Both the position numbers and the translations under genes were made by a program. Positions 33,501 to 35,302 of a stretch of DNA of 35,302 nt are shown here, piece after piece. Positions within the stretch are counted from its first letter, which is position 1; every line of letters begins with the position of its first letter. Origin of the DNA: Oscillospiraceae bacterium (GTDB lineage: Bacteria > Bacillota > Clostridia > Christensenellales > Aristaeellaceae); contig JAISWI010000084.1 in assembly GCA_031270865.1 (NCBI GenBank), positions 1 through 35,302 on the forward strand, in the 5' to 3' direction. A model generated the notes under the pieces. That model searched no databases. It saw only the letters and a list, made by a program, of their open reading frames with translations, and had not been told where the DNA came from.

Positions 33501-35030
33501 ATGAAGAAGCTGCTCCAGTCGTCACTGCTGGTGCTCATCGCCTCCATAATCACCAAGATGGGCGGTCTGCTGCGTGAGGTCACGCTGGCCTGGGCGTTTA
33601 AGACAGGGACAGTGACCGACGCGTTCGTCATATCGTTCGCGCTGCCGACACTGCTGCTCTCGTTCATATCGGGAGGCGTGGGGGTTACGTATATCTCCAC
33701 GTATAACAACGCGCAAGGGGATAGGAAAAGATTCACAAATAGTCTGCTGACTATGTTTTTCTTTATCGCGTTAGCGCTGGCGGCGGTTATGGCCGCCTCG
33801 CCCTCCGCGTTCATAAGGATGCTGGCCTCGGGGTTTGACGCCGCGACCGAACAGACAGCGGCATCCATGCTAAGGTATATGGCCTGGGCGGTCATACCGA
33901 TACTGATGTGTTCGCTGGTGTCCGCGCATCTGCAAGCGCATGGAAAGTTCTTTGCGGCTACGATATACCATGTTTTTAATAATCTATTTACTATTATAGG
34001 GATATTTATCGCGAGATCAACGTCGACTATGTATGTAATTGGAATGATGATGGTTGTAGGAAATTGCGTGTCGATGGGTTACCTGTTCTATAGCTCAAAG
34101 GGGGCGGAACTGCGGTATAAGCCAATGTTTGACTTTAATTCGCCGCAAATGCGAGGGTTTTTCGTATTGTTAGCGCCGATTGTGCTGTCAAGCGTGATAG
34201 GGCAGGTTAACCAGATAGTCATACAGAATGTAGCGTCGTCGTTCGATAAGGGGACGATATCGCAGCTTAACTACGCGCACAAGGTGCAGGGAGTGTTCAC
34301 GGCGTTTATAGGGACGGCCGTGGCCACGTCGTTTTATCCACAGTTGACTAAAAGCGCCGGGGATAATAAGGAGTTTAAAACGAATATAGGGAACGCGTTA
34401 AGGCTGCTGCTGCCGCTGCTGCTGCCGATCGCCGTGGGGATGCTGATTTTGGCGGAGCCGGTGGTCAGGATTATCTATGAGAGGGGCCAGTACAGCAGGG
34501 AGAATACGGTGCAGACCGCGTCACTGTTAAGGTTTTACACGTTGACGATGGTTACCTCTAGTTTGTCGCAGATAGTGACAAGGGCGTTCTACGCAAGGAG
34601 CAGGACGAAGCTGCCGGCAGTGGTAGCGATGATGTCGGTTGCGGTGAATGTAGCGTGTATATTCATGTTTAGGGGCGCGTTGGGAGCGAGGGGGCTGGCG
34701 TTGGCGGCGGGGGTGTCAGGGTTTGTAGGGTTGGCGGTGCTGTATGGGTTTTTGACGCGTGAGGTAGGGGCGATCGGGGGCGTGGAATGGTGGAAGCTGT
34801 TGGGAAGCGTTGGGATTATGGGCGCGTTCGTTTGGGTAGGGGCCAGGTTTATGCCGTTGATGACGGGTAGTTATGCGAGGTGTTTGGTTATGACGGGGTT
34901 GTTGGTTGGCTGCGCTGTGCTGCTGTACGCGGTTTTGCTTGTGGCGTTTAGGATGGAAGCGGCTACGACAGGCATTTTGTTTCTGAAACGCTGGGTAAAC
35001 AAGAAGAAGCGCGTCAGCATCGGCATGTAA
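33501..35030 (+). CDS. murJ: Lipid II flippase MurJ
   Basis: MurJ (509 residues) is a multi-pass (about 14 helices) MOP-family protein that flips lipid II to the outer face of the membrane for peptidoglycan synthesis. The N-terminus has the signature ASIITKMGGLLREVTLAWAFKTGTVTDAFVISFALP, the family pattern of a RE-containing first helix and a DAFxxAFxxP loop. Later parts include RIIYERGQYS (family GxFD/GxYS loop). ATG at 33501 is preferred as it begins the usual N-terminus MKKLLQSS; the ATG at 33486 in frame is possible and neither has a good ribosome site. The last third has a coding strand extremely poor in C (8 C to 34 G at 34681-34740). Confidence 0.94.
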   Translation: MKKLLQSSLLVLIASIITKMGGLLREVTLAWAFKTGTVTDAFVISFALPTLLLSFISGGVGVTYISTYNNAQGDRKRFTNSLLTMFFFIALALAAVMAASPSAFIRMLASGFDAATEQTAASMLRYMAWAVIPILMCSLVSAHLQAHGKFFAATIYHVFNNLFTIIGIFIARSTSTMYVIGMMMVVGNCVSMGYLFYSSKGAELRYKPMFDFNSPQMRGFFVLLAPIVLSSVIGQVNQIVIQNVASSFDKGTISQLNYAHKVQGVFTAFIGTAVATSFYPQLTKSAGDNKEFKTNIGNALRLLLPLLLPIAVGMLILAEPVVRIIYERGQYSRENTVQTASLLRFYTLTMVTSSLSQIVTRAFYARSRTKLPAVVAMMSVAVNVACIFMFRGALGARGLALAAGVSGFVGLAVLYGFLTREVGAIGGVEWWKLLGSVGIMGAFVWVGARFMPLMTGSYARCLVMTGLLVGCAVLLYAVLLVAFRMEAATTGILFLKRWVNKKKRVSIGM

Positions 35031-35049
35031 CCCACATAACCCCACGTAA

Positions 35050-35070
35050 AGGCGGGCCGCTGGCCCGCCT
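35050..35070. terminator. Hairpin after murJ
   Basis: AGGCGGGCC pairs with GGCCCGCCT (9 bp, GCT loop), 19 bases past the murJ stop codon. Downstream sequence is TAAAACATCTT, so the U run expected of an intrinsic terminator is absent. Confidence 0.55.
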
Positions 35071-35092
35071 AAAACATCTTAGCAAGCGTAAA

Positions 35093-35180
35093 GCATTGAG
35101 GAACAACTTACCCTGGCCACGAGGGTCCAGCGTCACGCTGGTCAGGGGGTCAAGGGGGGTGAAACCCCCTTGCGGGGTGT
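35093..35180 (+). repeat. Palindrome-containing intergenic repeat, copy C
   Basis: GCATTGAGGAACAAC, ACCCTGGCCACGAGGG and the core CCAGCGTCACGCTGG (35128-35142) match copies A and B. Past the core it continues with a tail shared with copy A: a CAAGGGGG/CCCCCTTG hairpin (35151-35172), then GCGGGGTGTGG. A second small hairpin (GTGGGGC-GGA-GCCCCAC) follows at 35177-35193. The sequence beyond 35195 carries no recognised gene. Confidence 0.92.
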
Positions 35181-35280
35181 GGGGCGGAGCCCCACGTCCC
35201 CCGGCCGTAACCAACAAACCCCAGCCCCGCAGGGCAGAAACAAACATTGCGGGCTTCGCCCTTTACGCTGAGTTAGGGAC

Positions 35281-35302
35281 GGGGGGGGGGGGGGGGGGGG
35301 GG
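35281..35302. other. Terminal poly-G run, probable sequencing artefact
   Basis: The window ends in 22 consecutive G. Two-colour sequencing reports G where signal is lost, so this is most likely read noise at a contig end rather than chromosomal DNA. Confidence 0.85.

Noticed and set aside
1..35302. tRNA or rRNA genes
   Set aside because: I read for the T-loop pattern (GGTTCRA with paired arms) and for conserved rRNA stretches and saw none.

Overview
The window is a GC-rich (roughly 60%) piece of a low-redundancy bacterial chromosome. It fits an anaerobic, fermentative member of the Firmicutes/Clostridia. The reasons are the strong AGGAGG ribosome sites, the pta-ackA acetate pathway, MurJ and UppP for the cell wall, a UgtP/MGDG-synthase-like glycolipid transferase beside PlsY, TmcAL (a Firmicutes-type tRNA enzyme), a PrsA-like foldase and two cysteine-rich proteins of a kind seen in spore-formers. 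Species cannot be named. The window looks like one complete assembly contig. It begins inside a repeat that recurs inverted near the right end, and it finishes in a run of 22 G that is probably a sequencing artefact.

Layout. 1-2737 (minus): glycolipid glycosyltransferase, PlsY-type acyltransferase and a small secreted protein, as an overlapping operon. 2952-7139 (minus): a 1395-residue surface protein with 11 YRVYG-type repeats, a long Thr/Pro and Ala-Val-Pro-Thr stalk and a C-terminal membrane anchor. 7358-8269 (plus): a cysteine-rich, two-module protein. 8337-9350 (minus): an ATP-grasp enzyme. 9504-15471 (plus): secreted TPR protein, TldD, TldE and a PLP transsulfuration-type enzyme. 15549-21475 (minus): gltD and gltB, with a large hairpin repeat in the probable gltB leader. 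21956-26877 (minus): second cysteine-rich protein, membrane-anchored protein, homocysteine methyltransferase with a probably leaderless mRNA, Usp-like protein, membrane protein and TmcAL. 27005-30678 (plus): pta, ackA and a parvulin-type foldase. 30772-33230 (minus): TM2 protein, an AT-rich non-coding region with possible structured RNA, nagB and uppP. 33501-35030 (plus): murJ.

The genes are mostly housekeeping: nitrogen assimilation (GltBD), acetate and ATP formation (Pta-AckA), sulfur amino acids (PLP enzyme, homocysteine methyltransferase), amino-sugar use (NagB) and envelope building (UppP, MurJ, PlsY, glycosyltransferase, foldase).

The most unusual signals are not classical genes. (1) A palindromic intergenic repeat family (three copies) sits only at the 3' ends of genes. 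(2) Where genes run toward these repeats, their coding strand becomes strikingly poor in C and rich in G, mirrored on the two sides of the central copy. This could make antisense read-through RNA C-rich and G-poor, the composition Rho prefers. (3) A roughly 500-base AT-rich non-coding block at 31069-31616 has several hairpins, its own promoter-like site and two near-identical 17-mers.
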